Shown one piece after another: positions 1 through 7,363 of a DNA stretch of 41,438 bases. This DNA is from Caballeronia mineralivorans PML1(12) (GTDB lineage Bacteria; Pseudomonadota; Gammaproteobacteria; Burkholderiales; Burkholderiaceae): the NCBI RefSeq assembly GCF_001028175.1, contig NZ_AEJF01000259.1, forward strand, positions 1-41,438. Direction: 5' to 3'. The translations under genes were made by a program, and so were the position numbers. How positions within the stretch are numbered: position 1 is the stretch's first letter; every line of letters begins with the position of its first letter. The notes beneath the pieces are model-generated. The model ran no database searches and was not told the DNA's origin. It worked only from the letters and a program-made list of their open reading frames with translations.

Positions 1-42
1 AGAGTTTCCGCCCACCAAGCTTCCGTGCTTGAGAAGGTCCAC

Positions 43-76
43 GATTGCGTCCGCAACCCAACTTGCGGACGCAATC
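43..76. repeat. Perfect 14-bp inverted repeat (hairpin)
   Basis: The arms at 43-56 and 63-76 are exact reverse complements (GATTGCGTCCGCAA and TTGCGGACGCAATC) around a 6-base loop. No T-run follows directly on either strand, so it is not a classical terminator. It may be an element end, or a factor-assisted terminator for the minus-strand genes ending at 221. The rest of positions 1-220 holds no gene I can support. Confidence 0.7.
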
Positions 77-77
77 C

Positions 78-143
78 ATGACCCAGGATGACCTGACCTT
101 TTTTCCCTTGCGGGTGACACGCGTTGGTGCCGGCGGCAAGGGT
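78..143 (+). mobile_element. Possible IS66-type TnpA N-terminal remnant
   Basis: An ATG at 78 opens a frame reading MTQDDLTFFPLRVTRVGAGG, which resembles from memory the N-terminus of the small IS66-family accessory protein TnpA (a conserved LRVTRVG motif). The resemblance stops after about 22 residues, and the frame then continues as low-quality sequence into the antisense of the amidohydrolase gene. No terminal repeats of an element can be seen, no RBS precedes the ATG, and a perfect hairpin ends 2 bases upstream. It is best read as a leftover fragment of an insertion sequence, not a working gene. The family call is recall, not a search. Confidence 0.35.
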
Positions 144-220
144 TTTGCGCGCGGTACGGCCAGTCAGTGCTCGCCAAAGCGGGCAAGGTTTTGTACCAAT
201 CGTAAATCGCGGGCGCTTTT

Positions 221-1198
221 CTACTTCTCGCCGGTCAGTTGCATCCAGTTGCGATGCGCGAATCCAGCTTTGTCCTGCTCGGTGAGCCCGCAATTCTCCA
301 GAAACCGACTTGCGTCGTGGCCTGGACGATATTGGTAAGGAAAGTCCGTCGAGAAGAGCAGGCGATCAACGCCGACAACGGCAGCGGCACGCTCTAAGTA
401 ATGAGGCAGAAACATACCGCTCGCTGTGACGTAGAGATTTTTCCGCAGGTAGCTCGCAATCGGCTGGGCCAGCCCGGATACCTTGTCCATTGCGGCCAAA
501 CGCTCGGCATAGAACAGCACCACTTCCCCCCAATGACCGAGAATCACCCGAAGGCCCGGCATGCGATCGAACGTGCCGGCGAGCACGAGACGAAGGAACT
601 GGATGCCTGCGTCATAGTGCCAGCCAAGGCCGTAGGTGGCGAAAGCCGCGTCAACCTCGGGTCTGAAGCCCGAGTAGTAGGCAGCCCTCACGGCGGCATC
701 AGGCACACGGGGATGGATCAGTATCGGGGCGCCTAGTGCTTGCGCACTTTGAAAGATGGGCGAGAGGCTCGGGTCATCGAGATGGCGCTGGCCCACTTTT
801 CCGCACAACACCGTTCCTTTGAAGCCCAGCGTCCTGACGCAACGCTCCAGTTCGAGAGCCGCCTCTTCCGGCATGGACACGGGCAACGTGGCCATGGCCT
901 GGAAGCGTGTCGGATGGTGCGCAACCACCTCAGCAAGAGCGTCGTTGGTTCGCTGCGCTATATCGATGCTTTCCGGCCCAAGGTCGTGAAGCGCGGGAGT
1001 TGTCAGTGACAAGACCTGCACATCCAGTCCGGTTTCGTCCATCAGCGCGAGTCGATCTTGCGCGAGATCAAGCAGGCGTCCTTCGATCGTGCCGGAATGA
1101 AACGCCACGCTCGGATCGGTCGCATCCAAGGCGATGGCACTCCAGGCATCGCGAATTTCCAACGTCAGAAAATGCTCTTCAATTCCGATCAGTTTCAT
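221..1198 (-). CDS. Amidohydrolase-2 family protein (gamma-resorcylate decarboxylase/ACMSD-like)
   Basis: This 325-aa TIM-barrel metalloprotein belongs to the amidohydrolase-2 family, which includes ACMSD and gamma-resorcylate decarboxylase; these decarboxylate or hydrolyse aromatic acids with a divalent metal. Visible metal-site residues are the N-terminal IEEHF (residues 6-10), His162 in ILIHPR, His222 in LGHWGE and Asp285 in FSTDFPYQ. The E/H/H/D layout and length match the decarboxylases rather than the HxH hydrolases. The start at 1198 is chosen because GGAGG lies 7 bases upstream; a longer frame to 1219 has no such site. It follows the SDR gene with 14 bases between the SDR stop and this ATG, so the two are probably co-transcribed. 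The substrate is unknown. The LysR gene on the far side is the likely regulator. Confidence 0.85.
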   Translation of the reverse strand: MKLIGIEEHFLTLEIRDAWSAIALDATDPSVAFHSGTIEGRLLDLAQDRLALMDETGLDVQVLSLTTPALHDLGPESIDIAQRTNDALAEVVAHHPTRFQAMATLPVSMPEEAALELERCVRTLGFKGTVLCGKVGQRHLDDPSLSPIFQSAQALGAPILIHPRVPDAAVRAAYYSGFRPEVDAAFATYGLGWHYDAGIQFLRLVLAGTFDRMPGLRVILGHWGEVVLFYAERLAAMDKVSGLAQPIASYLRKNLYVTASGMFLPHYLERAAAVVGVDRLLFSTDFPYQYRPGHDASRFLENCGLTEQDKAGFAHRNWMQLTGEK

Positions 1199-1212
1199 GG
1201 CTGAGCCTCCGT

Positions 1213-1929
1213 TCACCACAGGACAGTGCGGCCCATGCGGTCGAGGTACTCCAGGCCAGGCTTTCCCCGCTTCGAGAGCAGCGTGTTCACGATGTCAGGA
1301 ATGGTTTCCTCAAGGCCGAACGGCGCGTTCGGACCGCCCAATGCCGTGCGAATCCAGCCCGGAGCCATCAGCACCAAGGCGCGTGGCTCACTTGCATGGC
1401 GAGCAGCGTAGCTTCGCATGTACTGGTTCAGAGCCGACTTGCTGCCGCGATAGACTTCAAACCCACCGTTAGTATTGTTGGCGATGCTGCCCTGTCCCGA
1501 CGACATGACGCCAATGAGGCCGTCGGGGGGGACAAGATCCTGCAGCGCCTCGACGATACGCATAGGGCCAAGTGCATTCGTGACCATCACGCGGATGAAC
1601 TCCTCGGTGGATACTTCAGCGATGGTGTCATTCGGATTCGCATTGGCGGTGCCGGCGTTCACGAACAGGATGTCGAACACCCGGCCCGACAAGCGTGCAC
1701 GGAGTGCCGCGATCTGCTCCGGTTCGCAGATGTCGACGGTCTCGACCTCAACGCGGCCCTGGTTCTCGTCGGCCAGGTCATGCAGTTGAGTTCGGCCTTC
1801 GATCGGGCGCGTGGTGCCGACGACGTTCCACCCCTTTTTCAAGAGTTCGGCGGCCATGGCGTGTCCGAGGCCACGCGATGCACCGATGAGCAGAATGGCA
1901 GGGGCCTTATCGCCACTTGAGTGTTTCAT
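1213..1929 (-). CDS. Short-chain dehydrogenase/reductase
   Basis: A 238-aa Rossmann-fold NAD(P)-dependent oxidoreductase of the classical SDR family. The cofactor motif GASRGLG is near residue 17, NAG (in VNAGTAN) near residue 90, a catalytic Ser is in the VMSSGQG stretch, and YRGSK supplies the Tyr and Lys. The ATG at 1929 is preceded by AAGGA at good spacing; the alternative codon just upstream is a TTG. It is the first gene of a two-gene unit with the amidohydrolase and is divergent from the LysR gene at 2056. It probably reduces or oxidises an intermediate of the same unknown pathway. Confidence 0.88.
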   Translation of the reverse strand: MKHSSGDKAPAILLIGASRGLGHAMAAELLKKGWNVVGTTRPIEGRTQLHDLADENQGRVEVETVDICEPEQIAALRARLSGRVFDILFVNAGTANANPNDTIAEVSTEEFIRVMVTNALGPMRIVEALQDLVPPDGLIGVMSSGQGSIANNTNGGFEVYRGSKSALNQYMRSYAARHASEPRALVLMAPGWIRTALGGPNAPFGLEETIPDIVNTLLSKRGKPGLEYLDRMGRTVLW

Positions 1930-1977
1930 CAAAGTTCCTTGAGATCGGACAGCCCTGATTCTGGTGGAGAAAAATCC

Positions 1978-2040
1978 ATTGCACCAGACGCGAGGGATGC
2001 AATAATCGATTGCATTGGAATCAATGAATAGTCAATGCAA
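1978..2040. promoter_or_regulatory. Candidate LysR operator array (ATTGCA half-sites)
   Basis: The SDR-LysR intergenic region contains ATTGCA at 1978-1983, a perfect palindrome TGCAAT-N5-ATTGCA at 1998-2014, ATTG/CAAT continuing to about 2025, and TCAATGCAA at 2032-2040. Repeated dyads between a LysR gene and its divergent target are the usual arrangement for this regulator family. The last half-site overlaps the LysR leader, which suggests autorepression. The binding assignment is inference. Confidence 0.6.
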
Positions 2041-2055
2041 GGGGGGCGACTTGAC

Positions 2056-2973
2056 ATGCAAGACGTGGACTTGAATCTCCTCACTGCGCTGGATGTATTG
2101 CTCGCCGAGTGCAGCGTGACCAAGGCAGCGCACCGACTCGGCTTGAGTCCCTCTGCCATGAGCAGGACGCTTTCGAGACTGCGGATAGCGACAGGGGATC
2201 AACTGCTCGTGCTAGCGGGGAGGACGCTGGTTCCGACACCGTATGCCGAGCAACTCAGCGAGCACGTCCATGAACTCGCCCGAAACGCCAGGGCCGTGCT
2301 TCAACCCGCCAACAGCACCTTGGACGTTGCCATACTGGAGCGGACGTTCACGATTCGTGCGAATGATGGCTTCGTCGAACTGGTCGGCGCATCGCTCATG
2401 GCGGCGATCACCCAAACCGCGCCCCACGTCCGTATCCGGTTCGTATCGAAGCCTGACAAGGATGCACGGCCACTTCGGGAAGGCCTGATTGACCTAGAGG
2501 TCGGCGTACTCGGAACCGCCGCGCCGGAACTGAAGACGCGGTTGCTGTTTCGTGATCGGTTCGTGGGTATTTGTCGAGCTGGGCATCCTCTTTTGACAAG
2601 GGTGACTGCGAAACGCTACGCCAGTTATCAGCACGTGGTGGTGTCGCGCAAACGGCAATTCTCCGGCCCGGTAGACGATGCGTTGGGCCAGTTGGGTCTG
2701 CGCAGGACCATTGCCATGGTCGTGCTCACCTATGCCAACGCGATGCAGATCGCACGCCACTCGGATCTTCTTGGACTCGTCCCGCATTCATGCCTTGGCA
2801 GTGCCCTGCTGGGCGGTCATGCGGGTAGTGCGGGCGTTCAGCTCTTTGAACTCCCGGTACGAACGCCCGAGATCAAAGTGTCGGCCATTTGGCATCCTCG
2901 CCTCCATGCTGATCCCGCCCATCGCTGGCTGCGCGATACCATCTTTGCTATTTGCAAAAATGCTGTCCCATAA
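2056..2973 (+). CDS. LysR-family transcriptional regulator
   Basis: A 305-aa LysR-type regulator. Residues 1-60 form the winged helix-turn-helix (DLNLLTALDVLLAE, then a recognition region around SVTKAAHRLGLSPSAMSRTL); the remainder is the periplasmic-binding-protein-like effector domain. The DLNLL start and the KAAHRLGLSPSAMSR motif resemble the NodD/LinR/PcpR-like subgroup linked to aromatic-compound operons. The start at 2056 is preferred over the ATG at 2035 because the run GGGGGG ends about 9 bases upstream. It is transcribed away from the SDR-amidohydrolase pair, so it is their likely activator, responding to a substrate or intermediate. Confidence 0.9.
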   Translation: MQDVDLNLLTALDVLLAECSVTKAAHRLGLSPSAMSRTLSRLRIATGDQLLVLAGRTLVPTPYAEQLSEHVHELARNARAVLQPANSTLDVAILERTFTIRANDGFVELVGASLMAAITQTAPHVRIRFVSKPDKDARPLREGLIDLEVGVLGTAAPELKTRLLFRDRFVGICRAGHPLLTRVTAKRYASYQHVVVSRKRQFSGPVDDALGQLGLRRTIAMVVLTYANAMQIARHSDLLGLVPHSCLGSALLGGHAGSAGVQLFELPVRTPEIKVSAIWHPRLHADPAHRWLRDTIFAICKNAVP

Positions 2974-3119
2974 TCCAGTCATCACTACACGCGCTTTAGG
3001 CAAGCTGTTGTCGTGGGCCGCAGTTCGGAATGGCTGCAGCACGTAACCCTAATTGATCCAACCGGCGCATTGACGCGAACTTCGCCGTTCCGTGTCCTGG
3101 ATTGCGCGCTTACAGTGCA

Positions 3120-3263
3120 ATGGCTCCGTCGGCCTGTGTGGGCGTGGGCTTGAACGAAGAACTGGAGGCTACTTATCGCCGAGGCCAATTGAGGTTCTTC
3201 GGGCAATACGCCGAGCTGACAAACACGACGACCTTCGCCGAATCAGGAGTAGGTTCTGCTTAG
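3120..3263 (+). pseudogene. IS91-family transposase fragment (remnant)
   Basis: A short frame from 3120 to a TAG at 3261 encodes about 47 residues including ELEATYRRGQLRFFGQYAEL followed by TNTTTFAE. This resembles the IS91/IS801-type transposase stretch that reads roughly GxLRFFG, two alanine/leucine positions, then an F-A pair. Nothing on either side continues the protein in any frame I can follow, and no element ends are visible. The gap 2974-3436 otherwise shows no supportable gene: two overlapping 70-codon frames look random. The family resemblance is from memory; the remnant state is seen directly. Confidence 0.4.
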
Positions 3264-3436
3264 GAGGACGTAGAGGTGTTGGTTCGAGTTCGTGCACCAC
3301 CGGCTGACAGCGCTCGCGGTGCTCAAGACCTGAGCGTCAACAAAGATCTCCGCACGGCCCTTAAAAGGCGAGGAAGTGCGCGAACCATGGCCCTGAGCGG
3401 CGATCCAGCGCTTGGCCGCGAATGGCAAGAGCAGGC

Positions 3437-4099
3437 TTATGCTGCGCCGCCGACGGTCAAGGCCCTGCCCTTACTTCGTGAAGAGTACGCACTTTGAGCC
3501 ACATGGGACTGAACGGGCACTCTGCCGTTGCGCGCATTTTGGCGCTGTTTCCACGCTGAATATCGGCTGAGTGCCGCGTCAAAATCAACGACGCAATTGT
3601 GATCCTCAACTGCGCGCAATTCGTTTTCTTCGCGCAATTCCAGCGCCATCAGCCATGCTCGCCGCCCAAACTCCGCGCAATGCCCCTTGATGTTCGCGAC
3701 GAACTCAACAACGCTCGGGCATTCGTCGTTCGAACGGATCTGCTCCTCACTGTACGTGACGTTGGCGCCGAACGCTCGAAGGTAAGACGCTTTTCCCGCG
3801 TCAAGATCGCGCCATTGAATGTCATCGGAAAACGCAAAAAGCGGGAGATCTATCTCGCCTAACAGCACCTGCTGTTGCTCCAGCACGTCTTTACGTTCGG
3901 CGCGATTGATCGTCGCGTGACATCGATGGACGAAATCCTCGAGTGCTATGGCCACGGTCAATGCGGTGTGACGTTCTGCTTGGATACGCTCTGCGGCGCT
4001 GCGTGCCGAATTGCGCCTGCGAGCGAGCGCATTACAAGCCAGGTTGACGACCGCGCTGAAGACTCCAGCACCTAGGGCTACGGGTAACCAGGGCGACAT
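3437..4099 (-). CDS. Hypothetical membrane-anchored protein
   Basis: A protein of about 220 aa with one N-terminal hydrophobic segment (WLPVALGAGVFSAVVNLACN), then a charged, mostly helical cytoplasmic-type body with no motif I recognise. The arrangement (an N-terminal segment of about 20 residues, then an arginine-rich stretch, then a TALTVAIALEDFV-like helix) recalls a widespread family of proteobacterial hypothetical proteins of about 200 aa with unknown role. Starts at 4120 (ATG) and 4201 (GTG) are also possible; 4099 places the membrane segment at the very N-terminus and has GAGAG just upstream. It stands alone between IS debris and a long gap, which fits accessory DNA. The function is unknown. 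Confidence 0.6.
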   Translation of the reverse strand: MSPWLPVALGAGVFSAVVNLACNALARRRNSARSAAERIQAERHTALTVAIALEDFVHRCHATINRAERKDVLEQQQVLLGEIDLPLFAFSDDIQWRDLDAGKASYLRAFGANVTYSEEQIRSNDECPSVVEFVANIKGHCAEFGRRAWLMALELREENELRAVEDHNCVVDFDAALSRYSAWKQRQNARNGRVPVQSHVAQSAYSSRSKGRALTVGGAA

Positions 4100-4556
4100 A
4101 GTGCTCTCGCTAGATTCCATCGGCACTTCATCGGCCGATCTCAATAGATGCCGATGCAGAACGAAGTGACTCCCTAGACGTGGCATATCGACGCCATCCA
4201 CATCTAGAGCAGTGCGTCCAATTTAAGCATTTTGCTGTGATCGCTGTCACTCTATTTGTATGAATGACACGAGCAGTGTTGTGAAGTTTTGACACTGTTG
4301 AAACCGGCTTATCCGAGCAAGATGATGTGCCAAAGGCGAGTAGTCGAATCCGCCAGACGATTGTAAGAAACGGGCAGACCTCGTGCTGCTCCGGCTGCGG
4401 GTTCATCCTCAGCGCTAAACTTGGGCCGGAGGGTGTAGCGGTCGTATTTGGGCGGGATCGACCGGCTGGTTTGTCCGCCGCAAATATAGGGATCGATCCG
4501 GGCGATATTGATAGTGCCCCCCGGATCCAACGACGAGAGAGCCTCGCGTCGCGACA

Positions 4557-4579
4557 GATCGTATGTAGACTCTACGATC
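4557..4579. promoter_or_regulatory. Nested palindromes before the 113-aa membrane protein gene
   Basis: GATCGTA (4557-4563) pairs with TACGATC (4573-4579), and inside it GTAGA-C-TCTAC (4565-4575) is another perfect palindrome. The repeat ends 2 bases before the AGGGAGG ribosome-binding site of the gene at 4595. It could be an operator or a leader hairpin that affects translation. The gap 4100-4594 otherwise shows no convincing gene. Confidence 0.5.
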
Positions 4580-4594
4580 CAGGGAGGACGAGCC

Positions 4595-4936
4595 ATGGGG
4601 AACAGATATGAACGCTCGCGCATGTCGCGTTCGTTCACGCACAAAGGTGTCCAATATCATCCAGGAATGCTGGTGGTTCTCGCCGTGCAATTGCTCTGCC
4701 TGAGCGCGTTCGCGTTTTCACCGGACAGTCTCGATCACAACAAGTGGCTGTCCGCGGCAATCGCATTCAGCCTGCTCTTCGGGCTGATTCTGTCGCTCGG
4801 GTTTTTCGGAACGTGGAATCAGTTCAGAGACGATGTCAGCCTGTGGACGTTCCTCAACACGAACCCGGTCGAATCTGCCGTTGCGATAGCCGCGGCAGGT
4901 GAGGTCCTTGCGATTTTGTTGGTACGGCTAGGCTAA
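4595..4936 (+). CDS. Small hypothetical membrane protein (113 aa)
   Basis: A 113-aa protein with a basic N-terminus (MGNRYERSRMSRSF) followed by about three hydrophobic segments: near residues 24-42 (MLVVLAVQLLCLSAFAF), 55-75 (AIAFSLLFGLILSLGFF) and 95-113 (ESAVAIAAAGEVLAILLV). It is probably an inner-membrane protein. The start is fixed by GGGAGG about 7 bases upstream of the ATG at 4595; an upstream ATG at 4508 has no site. I do not recognise a family. It lies alone in an accessory stretch. Confidence 0.6.
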   Translation: MGNRYERSRMSRSFTHKGVQYHPGMLVVLAVQLLCLSAFAFSPDSLDHNKWLSAAIAFSLLFGLILSLGFFGTWNQFRDDVSLWTFLNTNPVESAVAIAAAGEVLAILLVRLG

Positions 4937-5057
4937 GAGATGGATGTCGGGTTTTGGGCAGCACTGGGCGCGCCTCGCGTTCACAAGGCGCACGCTCGGG
5001 GAGTGCTTTGACGGGACGGTTCCGTTGTGCACTTCACACAGGTTGAACGGCATGCTA

Positions 5058-5122
5058 CCCGGTAAATCGGCTTTCTTATACATAGTTATCCGAATCAATC
5101 AGTATGATTTACCCTTACCGGG
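5058..5122. repeat. Overlapping long-spaced inverted repeats around an AT-rich core
   Basis: CCCGGTAA (5058-5065) pairs with TTACCGGG (5115-5122), and the shifted pair GGTAAATC (5061-5068) with GATTTACC (5106-5113). Between them lie about 37 bases that are markedly AT-rich for this genome. No reliable gene occupies 4937-5448. This could be a regulatory region, a small-RNA gene or a degraded element end. Confidence 0.45.
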
Positions 5123-5448
5123 ACGTGGTAATTACTTGCCGTCCGACTCCAGGATTCCTCACGCCGGAATTAAGTCAACCAAGCCTTCAGCCCAGACTGG
5201 TCGATCGCCCGTAGCGCACCCAGTACGGGAAGCGGCAACACGCCCGTTTTGCCCGCGCCGAACCTACCCGAATGCACTGCGAGCACGAGCGCGACGAGTC
5301 CGGCGGATCATTCCGGACCGGGAATTCGAGCGCGATTGCGACTATATTGAACGATAAGACTCTGTCGAACTTGGCCGCCGGAACAGCAGGTACCGTCATG
5401 GCCGGTGCGACGGACAGGGTCGCGGGTATTCCCGGTAGGAGGCCCAAA

Positions 5449-5958
5449 ATGAGGCGCATCTATTTTCTGTTGCCCAATGTGCAAAGCGCGAAAGGAATCG
5501 TCGACGAACTGTTGCTGAAGCGGATCGAGTGGAGACATATCCACGTGCTCGCGCATCCGGGCGTCCGACTTGAGGACTTGCCGCAGGCGACACTCGCGCA
5601 GCGCAGCGACCTGCTTCCCGCCCTCGCACGGGGCACCGCGGCGGGCGGCGTCACGGGCATGCTGGCCGGCCTTGTCGCGATGGCCTTTCCTCCGGCCGGA
5701 CTCACGATCGCCGGTGGCGTCGTCGTCTTGCTGACGCTGGCGAGCGCAGGGTTCGGCGCATGGACAGCGACAATGATCGGTGTCGACGTGCCAAACACTC
5801 GTTTGAAACGCTTCGAAGACGCGATCGAGAAAGGTGAGTTGCTGATGATGGTTGACGTCGGGAAGGATCGCGTCGAAGAAATCGAGCAACTGATCAAGAG
5901 TCACCATCCGGAAGCGGACATCGAGGGGACGGATCCGACGATACCGGCGTTTCCATAA
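5449..5958 (+). CDS. DUF1269-like membrane protein
   Basis: A 169-aa protein resembling the DUF1269 group, with an N-terminal alpha/beta part (RRIYFLLPNVQSAKGIVDEL), a central glycine-rich double hydrophobic hairpin around residues 65-105 (AGGVTGMLAGLVAMAFPPAG, then a second segment), and a C-terminal segment containing MMVDVGKDRVEEIEQLI. Such proteins are predicted membrane-associated and have no established function; many are stress-linked. The start at 5449 has GTAGGAGG about 8 bases upstream, while the longer frame to 5272 is unsupported. It is a single gene. Confidence 0.75.
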   Translation: MRRIYFLLPNVQSAKGIVDELLLKRIEWRHIHVLAHPGVRLEDLPQATLAQRSDLLPALARGTAAGGVTGMLAGLVAMAFPPAGLTIAGGVVVLLTLASAGFGAWTATMIGVDVPNTRLKRFEDAIEKGELLMMVDVGKDRVEEIEQLIKSHHPEADIEGTDPTIPAFP

Positions 5959-6215
5959 GCCCTCGGGTGGTCGGAACAGAGAGATGATCGCGTGCAGGCT
6001 TATCTGCTCCGTACTGCGTAGTTTGACGCCCATGTGCAGGCAATGGCGCCTCTAGCCGATCGCAGATGATATTTATCCGACCTGCCTTGCCAACGTGACT
6101 TTGTGTGCCCGTTTCGGCCCACTCGACCCCTCTCATGTTTTTTATCAAGAATTGACGCCAAAGACTCCTACAAGTGCAGTACGAGCAAGTCCGGCAGGCT
6201 CGACGGGGGTTCAGA

Positions 6216-6395
6216 ATGACCGCACACACCACGTTTCGCAGGCTGCGCGTAGTCGCCAGCTTTGCTTTGGTTGGCTGCGCAGCGGTCGGCACACTGTTGT
6301 ACTTCTACCCCATTGCCGCACCGTTCGATCTTCGTTCCATCGGCGCGGTGATGGGTGGCGGCATTGCTGCGATCCGGGTCTTCCATATCGTATAG
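6216..6395 (+). CDS. Small membrane protein (59 aa), possibly the 5' part of a broken gene
   Basis: The ATG at 6216 follows GGGGG at about 7 bases and opens a 59-codon frame with one or two hydrophobic segments (VVASFALVGCAAVGTLLYFY and IGAVMGGGIAAI). It ends at a TAG at 6393. The frame may be a complete small protein, but the same frame runs on past the TAG with protein-like composition (next entry). The SFALVGC stretch has some lipobox character (LVGC), though the cysteine is far from a typical signal peptide. I do not recognise a family. Confidence 0.45.
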   Translation: MTAHTTFRRLRVVASFALVGCAAVGTLLYFYPIAAPFDLRSIGAVMGGGIAAIRVFHIV

Positions 6396-6737
6396 TTCGT
6401 CATTGCGTGGGGTGGCCGCTTGTTCTTTGGTTTTCAGTTTGACGGCGGCTGGGTAGATATCGGCACGATTAGCGTCGCTAGCTTGTAGGCAGCAGCAAAG
6501 GCGTGTAAGCGCAGAATCCTGGCCCACAGCGTCGCCGATTACATCTCCTGGTTTCGCACGATCATATGCCCGGACACCACAAAAGACTTCGGGGCCGGCG
6601 CGTCGATTTTCCCGCTAGTCCTCCTGTTTGCATCGCCATTTTCAAGCCAGGTGCTGGCTGGACTTCTCGAGGCCAGCAAGGTCACGCTTTGCGTGGCCGG
6701 TGCCGTGGCGCTCTTCAGCGTCCTTAGCAACTTGTAA
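6396..6737 (+). pseudogene. In-frame continuation of the 59-aa ORF, interrupted by amber codons
   Basis: Directly after the TAG at 6393 the same frame reads FVIAWGGRLFFGFQFDGGWV and on to a second TAG at 6486, then about 82 more codons including ASIFPLVLLFASPFSSQVL and a final hydrophobic stretch ending in VLSNL at a TAA (6735-6737). Composition and hydrophobic patterning look like a membrane protein of about 173 residues broken by two point stops. Readthrough or chance cannot be excluded; no alternative gene on the other strand is convincing. Confidence 0.35.
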
Positions 6738-6825
6738 GCCGTTTTGCGTGTCGATTACCCTCGCGATCTTCAGCGCCAATCGCTTGCGCTTCTGTCGCTA
6801 AGGCACTTCGCTTCTGTTCGCAAAA

Positions 6826-6857
6826 ACGCCCGCTTGTCGAATCCGACAACCGGGCGT
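6826..6857 (-). terminator. Rho-independent terminator after the NIPSNAP gene
   Basis: ACGCCCG (6826-6832) pairs with CGGGCGT (6851-6857), with an inner TTGTCG/CGACAA stem. On the minus strand the stem is followed by TTTTTG, 40 bases downstream of the NIPSNAP stop. Confidence 0.75.
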
Positions 6858-6896
6858 AGCACCGCATCTTTATCGCTTAAAACCGCATCAAACCCA

Positions 6897-7223
6897 TCAA
6901 CGCAGCGCGGAATAAGCCGTCGGCGTCAAAAAGTGGTTTTCAATCCGCTCGACAATAGGTTGCTTCGCCTCGGTTTCGCCGCGCTTCGCGATCCATTCGG
7001 CATCGGACTGGAACGCATTCCATTTGGTTTCACGCTCAGCCAGGCTTTCCCATTTCAGCAGATAGGTCAGCGCATGGTTGCTCGGGCCGGCGATCGTGGT
7101 CCAGAAACCGATCTGCTCGATTCCATATTTCTTGAAAAAGCCGAGCGTAATGTTGGCGAACCGGTCGTTCAATGCCGGCAGACGACCCGGCGCGCAGTGA
7201 TAAATACGCATTTCAACGATCAT
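6897..7223 (-). CDS. NIPSNAP family protein
   Basis: A 108-aa ferredoxin-like alpha/beta-barrel domain protein of the NIPSNAP family. Typical features are the opening MIVEMRIYHCAPGRLPALND, the central FWTTIAGPSNHALTYLLKWE, and DAEWIAKRGE near the end. The biochemical role of bacterial NIPSNAP proteins is unsettled; the fold is shared with antibiotic-biosynthesis monooxygenases and they act in small-molecule metabolism. The start at 7223 is set by GAGGA followed by an A-run just upstream. It is a monocistronic gene with its own terminator. Confidence 0.85.
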   Translation of the reverse strand: MIVEMRIYHCAPGRLPALNDRFANITLGFFKKYGIEQIGFWTTIAGPSNHALTYLLKWESLAERETKWNAFQSDAEWIAKRGETEAKQPIVERIENHFLTPTAYSALR

Positions 7224-7363
7224 TTTTTCCTCATGGACATGGAGTGATGCAGCCGTCAAACACGCTGCGGTTGGAATTCACCATGAGTGATCGTACCGGC
7301 GTTTGGCGCGGCCCGCACGCGACGGGCGGACCTTCTCCAGCCCTCCCATGCGATTTAACCCTG

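Noticed and set aside
1..76. Open minus-strand frame running off the left edge (IASASWVADAIVDLLKHGS)
   Set aside because: It looks protein-like but is too short and crosses the perfect hairpin; it cannot be judged without sequence to the left.
3270..3310. GGTTCGAGTTCG resembling a tRNA T-loop
   Set aside because: No acceptor, D or anticodon arm can be built around it.
2985..3497. Several 60-80 codon frames on both strands
   Set aside because: They lack ribosome-binding sites and conserved motifs and overlap each other; only the short IS91-like stretch is protein-like.
4327..4611. Plus-strand frame of 94 codons before the 113-aa gene
   Set aside because: It has poor composition and overlaps the well-supported start at 4595.
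4944..5357. Plus-strand frame of 137 codons
   Set aside because: It has no site upstream, low-complexity arginine-rich composition and runs across the inverted repeats; treated as chance.
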